DNA of 64,000 nt from positions 1 to 64,000 of the forward strand of contig JAJJLU010003497.1 in assembly GCA_023807065.1 (NCBI GenBank), in the 5' to 3' direction. The DNA comes from Isotricha intestinalis. Its lineage: Eukaryota > Ciliophora > Litostomatea > Vestibuliferida > Isotrichidae. The translations under genes were made by a program, and so were the position numbers. Under the pieces are notes generated by a model, which worked only from the letters and a program-made list of their open reading frames with translations, searched no databases and had not been told where the DNA came from. Shown in pieces: positions 40,458 to 52,114 of the stretch; positions within the stretch are counted from its first letter, which is position 1; every line of letters begins with the position of its first letter.

Positions 40458-42082
40458 TTATTTAGCTCCTTCATTATCCCTATCTGGATCATAAGCATCA
40501 ATTACAAGATATGAGCTGTTATAATATGTTCTTATTCTTGAATATTTTGGAGAATATTATCAAACAATCTCTCTAAAAAATCATCAAAATCTTCTATATT
40601 TGTATTTTCATAAAAAGATTCATATGTCTTTTCACCATTTTTTTTTAAATGATAAATTTTCATATCAAGATACTCACCATGACTTCTCTCTTGAAATGCT
40701 ATACCAATAGATTTATTTTCAGATCGACCACCATTAATCCATTCGTCAATAGTGTTTTTAAAATTAGCATTAAAATATTTTACTCTTTCATCATTTGAAT
40801 TAAAAAGTGCTTCGTAATCATCATCACTATAGTGCGATAAAATATAATACCCTTGATATATGTTATTATAATTGTATACTTCATTACTTGTGGTAATAGT
40901 TTTTACTCTATCAGTAAATTCATCAGAAGTATCACCTTTCCCTAAACTCACATGATTAATATTTCCATTAATATATCTATAAAATACTCTCAACCTTTTT
41001 GTAGAAGCTGGGTCAATGCAATATACATATACTGTATCTTCAACTATACTTATAGCTTTATCACCATGCACTAAATCACCATATACTACTTTTAAAGTAA
41101 AATCATTATTTATAACTGTATTAGTTGTGATTTCTTCTCCAGTATCATTATTATAAAATTTAAATCTACATTTTATATCTGGTGAATATTCTACATATCA
41201 GTTACATTATTTACATATTTAACATCAATTATTAAACCATCAGGACTAAACTTTTCACCTTTTTCATATTCAGTATTTATAATATGTTTAATAATTGACA
41301 TTTCACTTAATTTGTCATAATTAGCATATATTATCGTTTCATCTTGATTTACATTCCACTTACAATAATCAAAATAATTAGGTAACGAACATGGATTTTC
41401 TGTATAAATATTTTCATCATCCCATTTATAATTATTACGAAAATTAGGATATGAAAATGGATAGATACCTAAGTCTACAACACCATTATATCTTTTATCA
41501 TAATAATGTATGGATTCAACTGCTATATCAGCAATTGTAACATTATCTGAATCATCATTAGTAAAAGTATATAAATCAAAATTACTCATATCTTCTTTAA
41601 AATATACAAAATATAATTTTCTGCCATTAGAGCCATAAGTGTCATTATTTTTTTTATTTATATTTTTAACATTTATATCATCATCTACCAAAATCTCACT
41701 TATTTCTTTTTCTGTTTCTATTTTTTCATCATTAGCTGTTACTTCACTATCATTAGTTTCTTCTTCATATATTTCTGACACTACAACAAATATTTCTTTA
41801 TTAGCTTTTTCTTCTTCATCTGCTGTTTCTTCATAATCAAAATCTTCAGTCAATTTTGATTCTAACTTGACACTATCTTTTGTCATTTTACCAATAATAT
41901 TTTGGTTATCATTAATATTCTCATTAAATTCTGTTAATGACTCATAATTTTTATATTTACTTTCATTCAATTCTATTGTAGTTTGTAGTTTCATAATTAT
42001 TTGAATCAGCAAACAAAACAAATGATTTAGAAGTAATTACTAAACTGATTATCAATAAAACTAATAAAAATTTATGCTTCAT
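40458..42082 (-). pseudogene. Secreted hypothetical protein, frameshifted
   Basis: Starts at 42,082 behind a strong Shine-Dalgarno (GGAGGG, 8 nt spacing) with signal peptide MKHKFLLVLLIISLVITSKS and a likely cut near VLFA. Three frame changes (about 42,000, 41,190 and 40,535) split an original frame of about 541 codons. It can be followed through YVEYSPDIKC, GYYILSHYSDDDYEAL and finally IDAYDPDRDNEGAK before TAA at 40,458. An acidic linker rich in Glu (about residues 50-130) is followed by a beta-rich extracellular part. No family or anchor is recognised. It lies next to the surface-protein/RHS operon, though rplA now separates them. Confidence 0.65.
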
Positions 42083-42172
42083 AAAATTACCCTCCTATTA
42101 CTATACTCTATATATAAATTATACCACAATATATTATATAATACCATAAATAAAAAATACCAAACACAAGAT

Positions 42173-42203
42173 AAAAAAAGCCCGAAGATTCAATAATCTT
42201 AGG
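42173..42203 (-). terminator. Rho-independent terminator after rplA
   Basis: Minus-strand stem CCTAAGATT / AATCTTCGG with loop ATTG (42,182-42,203), followed by a run of T (complement of 42,173-42,179). Confidence 0.75.
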
Positions 42204-42219
42204 ACTTAAATAAATTATA

Positions 42220-42805
42220 TTATTCAGTTACTAGTTTCATAGTATTTACTGCAACTCCAGGACTCATATTTGATGCAAGAGTTACACTTTTCAAAAATGT
42301 TCTTTTTAAACTTTGTGGTCTTGCTTTTTCAATTGCTCCCATAAGTGCATTAAAGTTTTCTTTCAATTTATCTTTTCTAAAAGATGCTTTACCTATTGGA
42401 CAATATATAATATTTGATTTATCAAGTCTATATTCTACTTTATCAGCTTTAAATTCATCTATAGTTTTCTTTATATCCATAGTAACTGTACCAGTTTTTG
42501 GATTTGGCATAAGTCCTTTTATACCAAGAATTTTAGCCAAACGACCAACATTTCCCATCATATCAGGAATAGCTATAAATGAGTCAAAATCTAACCAACC
42601 TTCATTTTGAATTTATTTACTTAATCATCAGCACCTACATATTCTGCTCCAGCAGCTTTTGCTTCATCTGCTTTTGCATCTTTAGCAAACACTAAGATTT
42701 TAACTTGCTTTCCTGTTCCAGCTTTAATATAACTGAACCTCTTATTTGTTGTTCTGCATATTTAGAATCACAACCAATTCTAACATGAAGTTCTATTGTT
42801 TCGTA
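42220..42805 (-). pseudogene. rplA: 50S ribosomal protein L1 fragment
   Basis: Reads [20 protein letters not shown], then [17 protein letters not shown], and from 42,561 an intact run containing [22 protein letters not shown] and the C-terminal [12 protein letters not shown], all typical of L1. A TTA-to-TAA stop after GADD and single-base losses break the frame. The first about 30 residues are missing: the coding sequence begins abruptly after an RHS-repeat gene at about 42,805. In bacteria rplA precedes rplJ-rplL, which here lie 16 kb away, so the region is rearranged. Confidence 0.85.
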
Positions 42806-44974
42806 AATTTACTTAAAGTTTTGAGTAGTTTCTCTTCTATCAATCTTTTTAATAACATTGCCTCTGTAATCATATGTATAAAGTTCGTCTTTACCATTAC
42901 ATCAATCTTCTTAGTAAGATTATGTAGGACATCATACTCATAGTTTACTTGTCTTCCAAGTATATCAGTTGTTTTTAATATGTCATCTCCTAATGAATAT
43001 ATAAGGTTAATTCTATAATTCATTGAGTCTATGGTGCTTGTAAATCGTTTTGCTCTGACATAATTATACTTATAAATCCTGCCATCTTTTTGTATCTTTT
43101 TAGTTACTTGTTTATTGAGATTGGTTTCATATCTTTCAGTATTGTTAAGATCATCTATCATTGATATAACACTATATTTATCATATGTGTAAGTTGTAAC
43201 TTCGTTACTTTAGGTTGTTTTCTTAATTATGTTGCCGTAACGATCATACTCATAATTAATGAAGTGGTTTTCACCATCTATTTCTTGAGTTAATCTACTC
43301 TCTTTATCATACTCAAATTTATTTGTTATGTTCTCAGCTGTTTTTATCTCTACTACATTGTTATTTCTATCGTATTTAATATTTATAGCATTATTTCTAC
43401 TATCAGTTTTTTTAATTTCACAATTTAACTCATCATATATATATGTTATAGTATTATCTTCTTCATCCTTAACCTCGAGTTGTCCTGGAGTTAAATCATT
43501 CTCATATGGCTCAGCTGTTATTGGATCTCTTATAAATAACACATCACCTTCATAACACATAAGTCTACTAAAATGATTGTCTAATCCTATATCATTTGCT
43601 TCAACTCCATAATGCATAGCAATCTTTTCAAGGACATCACCATCCTGAACTTTGTAAAATAAAAATGTGCTACTATCAATAGTTCTAACCATATACCTGT
43701 ACTATCAGTTGTATCATAAACCTTAGCCCCTGTATGTTTTTCTTTTATTGGTTATGGAGGTGGTTGCTAATTATCACCAATATCTAAATCTTGAGTTGTA
43801 TAACTTGCACACCCTGATGCCTTTTCAGTGGTGTTATAATTTGTATTAAATTTAAGTGGTGAACTTACACTAAAAAGGCTGCTTTGCACCTTATAAACTT
43901 TTGATTCAGTAAACGTTGAACCGAAACTACTATAATTAGGATATGCAATAGCCCCTGGAATACAAGTTTGTGTGTTTACAAATACATCATTTCCTTCTTC
44001 ATCTTCTTTATATACATCAAATTTAACTTGATGTCTATCAGTATGTGTACAGACTGCCTGTAAAAAGGAATCAGGATTGGACTGAAATGAAGTTTGCATA
44101 ATCCCACATACTAAAAGACCAGAACAAGTTTGACCACCACTCCTACTTTTCTTCGTCACTGCTCTAAGAACAAAATCGCTGCTACTTTCTGGCATTGTAA
44201 ATAATTTTTGTCCACCACTATAGCCAAACAAGCCATTACTAAAATTATTTAATTCCCAACTATTTATTACCGCAATTTCTGATTCTATAGCAATATCTAA
44301 TTCAATACCATAATTCTCTTCACTTATTTCTGATGGTGTAGATTTTCAAATTCTATGTCAGTTATTTCATCTTCTATTTCTGATTTAGTTGCAATGTCCG
44401 TATTCCCCTCACTTTAATTGGTAGTTGTTTCTACATAATTCTCTTGCTCCTCCCCATCCTCACCACTCTCTTCTGCATCAGAACCCGTAGCGATATTCTC
44501 ACTTTTCTCATCTTCTATATTTTCATTAGTTAATATTTTATTGTTTATGATTGTTGTAGTTTCTTCTTTTCCTACTGTTTCATTAGTTTCAGGTTCATCT
44601 TGCTAAGAACTCTCTATTAACTTATCAGTTTCTGGCTCTTCTGCATTCTCATTTGTAGTAATATCTTCTTCAATTCCACTAATATATATACTTTCATCAT
44701 TACTTGAAGAACTTTGTTGCTCACTATTCTCAACACTCGTTCTCTCAGTATTTTTATTAATTATATTATCTTTATTTTCATCAGAAGTGAGAATTGAGAG
44801 ATGTTCCTCTCTATAAGAACTTTCTCTCTCTTTATATTCCATATCTTCTATCGCATTAATCATATAAATAATAGAAAGTTTAAAATCTCGTACATTACAA
44901 ACAGAGCAAATATTTGTTATAAGCATTGAAGTAATTATATAAAGTATAATCTTTCTTATTATTCTTTTTATCAT
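42806..44974 (-). pseudogene. Secreted RHS/YD-repeat protein, truncated
   Basis: Starts near 44,974 (MIKRIIRKIILYIITSMLI, a signal peptide) with AGGTGA upstream, about 10 nt after the stop of the surface-protein gene, so the two form an operon. Order: signal; acidic Ser/Glu linker; a DNRLRE-like beta domain (SGGQTCSGLLVCGIMQTSF); a LysM-like module (FYKVQDGDVLEKIAMHYGV); then RHS/YD repeats (NAINIKYDRNNNVVEI, FINYEYDRYGNIIKKT, LYTYDYRGNVIKKID). Several stops (for example SS-TAG-QDE) and frameshifts occur. The C-terminus is lost: coding stops at ETTQNFK, where rplA begins. No toxin domain is present in what remains. Confidence 0.75.
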
Positions 44975-44983
44975 ATCTGTCAC

Positions 44984-47557
44984 CTATCTACAACTTCTTT
45001 TTTGAACTTGAGCGTTATTGCACCACCTTCAAAAAGCATCTACTCTATATCCATCTCTTGTTGCTGAATCGGTTGCAAAAGCTCCTTAATTTTCTGTACT
45101 TGTATCAAAATAATAACAAAAGTACCCACTATCATGTGATGGAAGCCAATTCCAGCCGACCAGCTTCTTACCTTCATCACCTATATTTAATATTCCATCA
45201 TTAAAACAATAAATTCTACCATCAACAGCATAATATCCTACTTGCATTTGCCATTCTCAACAAATCTATACCAATCTGCATTTTGTACCATTGGATTACT
45301 TGATACATCAATTAATGCCCATCAATTTTTATAATCATGTCCACTACTATCAATAAATGACCATTTATTCACTAGACTAAAACCAGTTGCCTTTTACTGC
45401 GACAGTATTCATAGTGTTTGGAATATTTAAATTAGCATTTGTATTTGTAGTGGCCTTTAATGTATTTAACATATTAGAGATTGTGGTTCCAGCAGGTATA
45501 TAAGCACCTCCACTGCCATGACTTCCATCGCCTCCATCTCCGCCACCACTGCCTCCGCCGCCTCCTCTTGGTGCAGGATTTGGTATACTTTGTCCCCATA
45601 AAGCATATAAAGTATTGCTACCAACTAAATACTCATTTGTATCAAATTTATTTTGAAAGTTTGGGTCATTAAACCATCCTTGAAATACAAAGTTATTTTT
45701 ACTTGGATTTGTTGGAAGACTTAGTATGTTCCCTTCTTCTACATTTATATTTGAAAGTATTGTGCCACCATTTGTATTAAAACTTAGTATATATGATGTT
45801 TTATTAATACTTGCACTTCTTATAAGACTTATGTAGCTATTTACTATCCTTCCTTCTGCATCTGTTATATAATCTCCCGCGTCATCAAGCAATATAAAGC
45901 TCACTACATTTCTACTATTCTCTTCATCAAGAAGTTTTGAACCATCTATCCTAATTTGGTACTTGCCATTTGTTAATGTATATAGTCCTCTATTGTTGTT
46001 TGTTACAAGTTTCTCTCCATTAAGATATACTTGAACTGATTTGGCTCTTCTTTCAGTCGTATTTATGTTTAATTCAGCATATGTATTATAGGAAAGCATT
46101 CCACCTGCTCTTAGTTTATTTTCTTCATTTACATTATCAGCTCTAAAGCTTCCTGTAATTGTTATACTATTGGTTTTATCATATGGTTGAACTGTCATAG
46201 TACTTGTATTATCATTTAGTAAATCATCTTCTGTTTTATAAATATCATCTAACACTACAAGTCTTTCTGATACATTTCCATATGCTCTCTCAGTTAAATA
46301 TTGTTCATAATATCCTTCACTATATTCACTAAAATATGTGCTCTGCTCTATGCTTTCACAAAGATTCCAATATTTCTCTCCTGTTTTTATTAAGAAATAT
46401 GGGAAATTAACCCATTGCTTTGCATATGATTCTTTATTTTTGCCTGTCAAATTGTCATTGTTTACTACCCATGTAGGTTTAAATGAAAGTTGCTCTCCAC
46501 TTGGGCTCTTATAATAATATTCTGATACTATATTATAAGTTCTCTCCATTATTCTCTTGTTTACATAAAATGATACTGCTCTATCAATTTCAGTTGTATT
46601 TGGGTCATAATAATAATATTCTCCCAATACTCCTTCATAACAACTTAAGTAACAGAGAACTCCATATTCAAATAAATCGTATTTCCCTAAATCAGTATTG
46701 TTAAATTCAACATTAACTTCTATATGGTCAAGTCTATTTATTCCTTGTGGATTAAGATAACCATTGCCACTATATCTCACAACTATATCTTCTATAAAGC
46801 CATCTGGTAGCAACACATAGTTATCATTACTGTTGTCAAAATCAAAAAAATGCACATTGTTTGCAAGATTTACGAGTATGGGGCTATTATTATTGCTATC
46901 AGCCATATCTCTTATTACTTTTACATTTGTATTTCCATTATGTTCAGAAATACTTACTTTCCCTGCATTCTCACCTTTGTATATCTCATATCTATCATAA
47001 GTTGAATGAATGGCTACTGATGGCGAAGCAGTTGATGGGTGATTTCCTGCAACAAAAAGCATATCTCTGTATATTTTATTCTCTACAAATATCTCATTTA
47101 TTTCATTATTACTGATAACTACTTTTTCAATTGCACTTTCTAAAATGCTTGTGTTTATATCAGTCTCCAGTTCACTGCTTCCAATAATTTCATTAATTTT
47201 ATCAAGTGCATCTTTCTCATAATCATTAATATGTAGCCCTTTTCTTGTTTCTTCAATAAAATCATACGACCTACTTGATTCTACTTCTCTCTCTTCTTCA
47301 GGCTCATTGTATTCTTCTTTTTCAAACATTTCTTAGGAGGATATTTCAATGTATTCATCATTGTTAGATTCATTAAAATCATAAACTTCTGTGGTTGATT
47401 CTATAATTTCATCATCCATTTTTTCTTGATTTAAAGTCGTGCTTTCTGCAAAACTTTCATTTGTTGTAAAGTCTTCTGCAAATGATACAATTACTAAACT
47501 ATTAATTATAAAAAGCAATACTACAACTAACATAATTCGTTTACGAGTTTTACTCAT
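44984..47557 (-). pseudogene. Large secreted surface protein (InlB repeat, cell-wall-binding C-terminus)
   Basis: Start at 47,557 behind GGAGG (8 nt). Signal peptide: basic SKTRKRIM, then LVVVLLFIINSLVIVSFA. About 855 residues were encoded, broken by one in-frame TAA (47,333) and frameshifts near 45,390 and 45,250. The 650-codon core is intact. It holds a beta-rich extracellular region, one InlB/Flg_new repeat (ILSFNTNGGTI...FVFQGWFNDPNF...TLYALWG) and a Gly-rich linker. The tail has aromatic repeats (KWSFIDSSGHDYKN, NGKMQVGYYAVDGRIYCF) like choline- or cell-wall-binding repeats. It is likely held non-covalently on the wall. It lies immediately downstream of an invertible segment that should switch its expression. 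Confidence 0.75.
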
Positions 47558-47648
47558 TTCTTTATTCCTCCATTTCACTTATTTTTTTATAAATACAAAA
47601 TTATATATTTCATATATAAATCAAAACTGACCATATACTTCTTGGTTT

Positions 47649-47669
47649 CATCATAAGATTCGTTGTGGT
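47649..47669 (+). repeat. Left inverted repeat of invertible segment
   Basis: 21 bp, beginning CATCATAAGATTCGTTGTGG. Perfect reverse complement of 47,950-47,970. Matching stops on both sides of the repeat. Confidence 0.95.
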
Positions 47670-47949
47670 GCAAAAATTAAATACTTTAAATAATATGTTT
47701 TTTATGCAAAAAAGATAGTTTTACTTATTTTTTTATAAATGAAATTTTATTTTGATATAATAATAATAGATAATTTGTATCTAAATTATTTTCATTTCAC
47801 AAAAAACAAGTCAAATTATGATTTTTTTTAATTTGACTTTACAGATTTAAGTTTTTATGAAATTTTATAAAGTTTTCTTCAAATTTCTATTGATTTTTTA
47901 TCTAATTTAATTTAAAATTCTAATCAATCAAAAATTCATTAAAGATATA
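47670..47949. promoter_or_regulatory. 280-bp invertible control segment
   Basis: Lies between perfect inverted repeats, between a tyrosine recombinase gene and the surface-protein operon. On the plus strand it has an extended -10 promoter TGATATAAT (47,753-47,761), which in this orientation points away from the operon. Its minus strand carries an intrinsic terminator that would stop read-through from the recombinase towards the operon. Inversion would turn the promoter towards the operon and remove the terminator from that strand. I read the present state as OFF. Confidence 0.7.
47801..47839 (-). terminator. Rho-independent terminator inside the invertible segment
   Basis: Perfect 11-bp stem AAGTCAAATTA / TAATTTGACTT (47,808-47,818 and 47,829-47,839), followed on the minus strand by GTTTTTTG. 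Confidence 0.8.
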
Positions 47950-48831
47950 ACCACAACGAATCTTATGATGGCTATTTTTATTTTTAGATTAATAGCTGTT
48001 ATGCTATTAGCAGCATTAGATAGTGTATCTCGTAAATATATTCTTGTAGATTCAATACTACGATGACCAAGTGTTTCTGATAATTTACTAAGTGCAACAC
48101 TACTATATCTTTTTAGATAATTTACTGCAAAACTATGTCTAAAGCTATGTGGATGTGCTTTAGTCAATTCTATCCCTATTTCTTCCGCAAGTTTCCTTAT
48201 ATTTCTACTAATAGTTGACCTATCTAGATATACCATTAGTTTTGCAATAATTGATTAATTTGTTTCTCAAATTAGTAGGTAGTGGAACTTTTCGTAATGT
48301 TCCTTTATTGTAAACACATATAAACTTTCTATTTAGTGACTCTACAGTTACAAATTTAACTTCTGATACTCTTAAACTCTTCTGTGATAATATTTTCAAA
48401 ATGAAATATAATAAAATGTTCACTTTCTTGCTTTCATTAATCATTCTCTCGATCTCATCATTTTCAAATATTTTATTATCATCAATAAAAGTCTTCCTTT
48501 GACATTATAATGTTTTAGCCTTAAGGTTATTCAAATGATGATATTCTAATAATTGATTTATCCCCGCAATTTTGTTATTTATAGTTTCAGTAGTGTATTT
48601 TCTACCTATCTCAAACTCATAATCTTTTAAACACTCAATAAAATCCCTGATATTCCGTTTTGTTAAATTATTAACATCAGCAATCTTAGTGATACCCACA
48701 AAATCTACTAATGATTTTGCTGACCTACAATAATCATCAATAGTATTTTCAGCACTATCTCTCTCCCATAAATAATTCCTAAAATCATTGACTACTACAT
48801 TTCTATAGTCTTTTTCGTGATACTTTACCAT
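47928..48831 (-). pseudogene. Tyrosine recombinase (XerC/D-like DNA invertase)
   Basis: Start at 48,831 behind AGGAGG (MVKYHEKDYRN...). The N-terminal SAM-like domain includes FRNYLWERDSAENTIDDYCR. The catalytic set is complete: Arg in LRVSEV, HSFRHSF (H-x-x-R), LGHRS and the nucleophile Tyr in TRIYLRDTL. One TAA (about 48,508, KTL-stop-CQRKTF) and a shift near 48,230 break the frame. The last about 14 codons overlap the right inverted repeat (AIIRFVVV), so inversion would alter the protein's C-terminus, as in known DNA-invertase switches. It is about 300 residues, normal for the family. It probably flips the adjacent segment. Confidence 0.85.
47950..47970 (-). repeat. Right inverted repeat of invertible segment
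   Basis: 21 bp, perfect inverse of 47,649-47,669. It lies inside the 3' end of the recombinase coding sequence. Confidence 0.95.
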
Positions 48832-48864
48832 AATAAATTCCTCCTTAATTTTTTTACTACAATA

Positions 48865-48897
48865 CAAGAAAAAAAATAAGAAGTGTTGCCACTTCTT
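48865..48897 (-). terminator. Rho-independent terminator upstream of recombinase
   Basis: Minus-strand stem AAGAAGTG / CACTTCTT, loop GCAA (48,878-48,897), followed by ATTTTTTTTC. It insulates the recombinase from upstream transcription. From here to about 49,225 I see no gene. Confidence 0.75.
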
Positions 48898-49224
48898 ACA
48901 ATAATATAGATATATCTTGAATTTTTGTAGTTCTAATTAAAGAGGTCTCAAACCTTATTTATGCCATCTGCTATCTTAATATCAAAATTTTGTAAAAGAG
49001 GCATTTATATCCATCATATTCATTTTTCGTTCCTTTCATATTTGCATTATATCACAATTATTTAATTCATTATAATATATTTTTGTTTATAGATAAAGTA
49101 AAAAATTATTCTGATTTTTTATTAAAAAAATCATACTTTTTGTATTAGTTTTATATTTATAATATCCCTTGAAAATAGAATCTTTTACGAATTTGTTCAG
49201 TTAGTTCTACATTTATTATATCAT

Positions 49225-50014
49225 AATATTTTCCAAATAACTTCTAATTTGGCAATGTTTTGAATCATCTATTTTATCTAGTCCAAATTTAATTTAAAAT
49301 CTATTCTGTTTCTTTGATTATCTATTAATGTTCTTATATTTCCACCATTAAGCTTATATGCTCTTAATTTAGACATTTTATCATCATTTTTGTTTGTTCC
49401 ATCCCATAGGTCTACATTTGTTCTGCAAGTATATGTGATACATGACCTTCAGCAGAACAACTTATTATATTTTCATTGTTATTGATTCAAAATTATTACT
49501 TAAATATGTCCATTGATCATATTCCCACCTTTCTTCTACTTCTCTTTTTACATAGGTTTCATTATATTAAATGATATATCAAACTATCTCTGTCATTATT
49601 TTTAAAATTTGTTATTAATTCTTCTATAGCTTCACCTAATATTATTCTTCTTACACCATCTGCCATTCTTTCTTCTGATTCTATTGATAAATATTTATCT
49701 ATTAAATACAAATATTCATTATTTTTTGTATCATAATATCTAGTTTTTATAAAATCAACTTCTCCAAGCTCACATAAAAGCCTTTTTTTAACCTTATCAT
49801 CAATTTTAAATCTATTTACTCGTCCTTCAATCTTTTTGATATCATTATCAAGCAATTCTAAGTTGTTCTTTAATATCATTAAGCTAATCTTTTGAATATC
49901 AATATATACTTCTGTAGATGAGTTATGAATTGATTTTCCTTCTGATAAATTTCTTAAATTTTTTATTGAAATCTCTTGCAAAATATCTACTGTTTGTTTT
50001 ATAATACCTTCCAT
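49225..50014 (-). pseudogene. ISLre2-family (UPF0236) transposase remnant
   Basis: Starts at 50,014 behind AAGGAGATA. The N-terminal part is typical of ISLre2/UPF0236 transposases: KKRLLCELGEVDFIKTRYYD and EYLYLIDKYLSIESEERMAD. After about 150 residues it passes straight into the family's C-terminal block: ENIISCSAEGHVSHILAEQM, then MSKLRAYKLNGGNIRTLID, ending near SKHCQIRSYLEN. The central catalytic part of about 200-250 residues is missing, and stops and shifts occur in the C-terminal part. It is therefore an internally deleted, non-autonomous copy. Inverted repeats and target duplications could not be made out. Confidence 0.7.
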
Positions 50015-50128
50015 AAGGGAGTATCTCCTTGTTTTTTTTTCTTTCAAAACTATTATATAAGAAATACTCCTTTTTTCATACCTTTTTTTTATAAAATCCG
50101 ATTCTAATTATACACTATAAAGCAAATA

Positions 50129-50154
50129 AATAGAGTCCATATATGAACTCTATT
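50129..50154 (-). terminator. Terminator after clpX
   Basis: Stem AATAGAGT / ACTCTATT around a 10-nt loop just beyond the clpX stop. The following T-run is short (TATTT). Confidence 0.5.
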
Positions 50155-50160
50155 TTTAAA

Positions 50161-51475
50161 TTATGCTACACCTGCAAAATTTTTATTTTTATATTTGATT
50201 TTCATTTTTTTGTCTTCTAAATCTCGCTGTTTTAAATTGTTAGTGTTTTCAAATATTGGTTTTGATTTACCAAGAACAGGTTCTTTAGTGATTATTACTT
50301 TTTTGATGTTTTCATCAATTGGAACTTCATACATAATATCAAGCATAGTATTTTCAACTATATACCTGAGTCCTCTCGCCCCTAATTTTTTATCATTTGC
50401 AATTTTAGCTATCTCATCTAAAGCTTCATCAGTAAACTCAAGTTTAACACTATCCATTTCCATAATTTTCTTAAATTGACTTACTAATGAATTTTTTGGT
50501 TCTACTAAAATCTTTTTTAAAGTCTGTTTGTCAAGTGATTTTAGAGTTGATACTACTGGAAGCCTATCTACAAACTCTTGTATCAAACCATAATTTATCA
50601 AATCCTCAGTATCACATTTGTATATAATCTCATCATACAATAAATTCTTTTTATCTTTTATAGTAGCAATAAAATCAATTGATGATGAATCTATCCTTTT
50701 TTTGATTATGCTCTCAGTCCATCAAAAGCACCACCACAGATAAACAATATATTTTTTGTATTCACTTGTATATACTGTTGCAGCGGATGCTTTCTACCAC
50801 CAAGAGGTGGAACATTTACTACTGTTCCTTCAAGTAGTTTGAGTAATGCTTGCTGCACTCCTTCACCTGATACATCACGATTTATACTTACATTTTGATT
50901 TTTCTTAGTTATCTTGTCTATCTCATCTATATATATAATACCAGTTTCTGCTTTTTCTACATTTCCACCAGCTGCTATTATCAATTTTAAAATGATATTT
51001 TCTACATCTTCTCCAACATAACCTGCTTCAGTAAGTGTAGTAGCATCTGCTATAACAAATGGAACAAAGAGAAATCTCGTTAAACTTTCAGCAAGATAAG
51101 TCTTGCCAGAACCTGTAGGTCCTATAAAAAGTAAGTTTGATTTTTGTAATTCAACATCACTTTTTTCATTGTTATGCAGCCTTTTACAATGATTATATAC
51201 TGCGAAAGAAATAGTTTTTTTAGCTGCATCTTGACCTATAATATATTCATCAAGATAAAATTTTAATCTTTTGGCTTAAATGATTTTGAATTTATCGCAT
51301 ATTCTGAATTAAAATCAGTTATATGGTCATCTTCAAGTATCTCATTGTAATTTTTTATACAAGCATCACATATGAAAATATCGCCTACAAAACCTTCTAT
51401 CAATTTATGAATTTTATCTGCTGGCTTGACAGAAAAATTACAATGTGGCATATTTTTCTTTTCTACATTAGACAT
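50161..51475 (-). pseudogene. clpX: ATP-dependent Clp protease ATPase subunit ClpX
   Basis: About 438 codons from 51,475. The Walker A motif [13 protein letters not shown] lies near 51,110. The region 50,984-50,706 is intact and has [10 protein letters not shown] (Walker B), [20 protein letters not shown] and GGRKHPLQQ. The C-terminal domain follows (FVDRLPVVSTLKSL, KKLGARGLRYIVENTMLD). In the N-terminal zinc domain the first C-x-x-C pair reads CNFS, so one Cys is lost, while CDACI is kept. Frameshifts lie near 51,270, 50,700 and 50,645. ClpX unfolds substrates for ClpP; gene order tig-clpP-clpX matches Firmicutes. Confidence 0.9.
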
Positions 51476-51492
51476 TTTAACCTCAGTTATTA

Positions 51493-52102
51493 TTAATCTT
51501 TTTCTATAACTTTATCAAATATACCATAATCCATAGCTTCTTTTGCTGTCATCCAATTATCTCTCTCTGTGTCAAGAGCTACTTTCTCATAACTTTGCCC
51601 TGTATTCTCTGATAACATTTCATTTAATTTCTTTTTAGTTTTTAAAATTTGATCTGCTTCTATCTGTATCTCTGTAGCTTGACCTTGAGCACCACCACTT
51701 GGTTGGTGAATCATTATCTCTACATTTTGAAGGCAAATCTTTTTCCTTTTTGACCACCAGCAAGTAAAAAAGCACTCATAAATGCTGCCATACCTATATA
51801 TATAGTTGAAACATCACATTTAATATATTTCATAGTGTCATATATTGCCATACCAGCAGTTACTGAACCATCCGGTGAATTTATATACAACATTATATCT
51901 TTATTTGGGTCTTCTGCTTCTAAAAATAAATCTGTGATACTATGAGACTTGCCAAACCATCACTTACTTGGTCAGGTAAAAATATAATTCTCTCTTCAAG
52001 TAATCTTGAAAATATATCATATGTTCTCTCATCATGACCTGATTGTTTTACTACATAAGGTGTAGTGCCTATTGATTTTATCTCATTTTTTATATTAGTC
52101 AT
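51493..52102 (-). pseudogene. clpP: ClpP protease subunit, catalytic Ser replaced
   Basis: Start at 52,102 ([12 protein letters not shown]), 9 nt from AGGAG; the nearby in-frame ATG at 52,108 is too close to the Shine-Dalgarno. Recognisable blocks: [18 protein letters not shown], then the nucleophile region [17 protein letters not shown], the His block [16 protein letters not shown], and [17 protein letters not shown]. In the family the nucleophile block is GMAASMGA. Here the Ser codon is TTT (Phe), a single C-to-T change, so even an intact frame would be inactive. Frameshifts lie near 51,925 and 51,720. The length of about 203 codons is normal. Confidence 0.9.
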
Positions 52103-52114
52103 AATCATAATCTC

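Noticed and set aside
41639..41836. Plus-strand Ser-rich ORF
   Set aside because: Antisense of the acidic linker of the secreted protein; no Shine-Dalgarno site.
42806..44974. RHS gene as a polymorphic toxin with a C-terminal effector
   Set aside because: The coding sequence is cut off at the rplA junction, and no effector or immunity gene is present, so no such claim can be supported.
45481..45672. Short plus-strand ORFs within the surface-protein gene
   Set aside because: They are antisense to the Gly-rich linker and have no ribosome-binding site or coding-like composition of their own.
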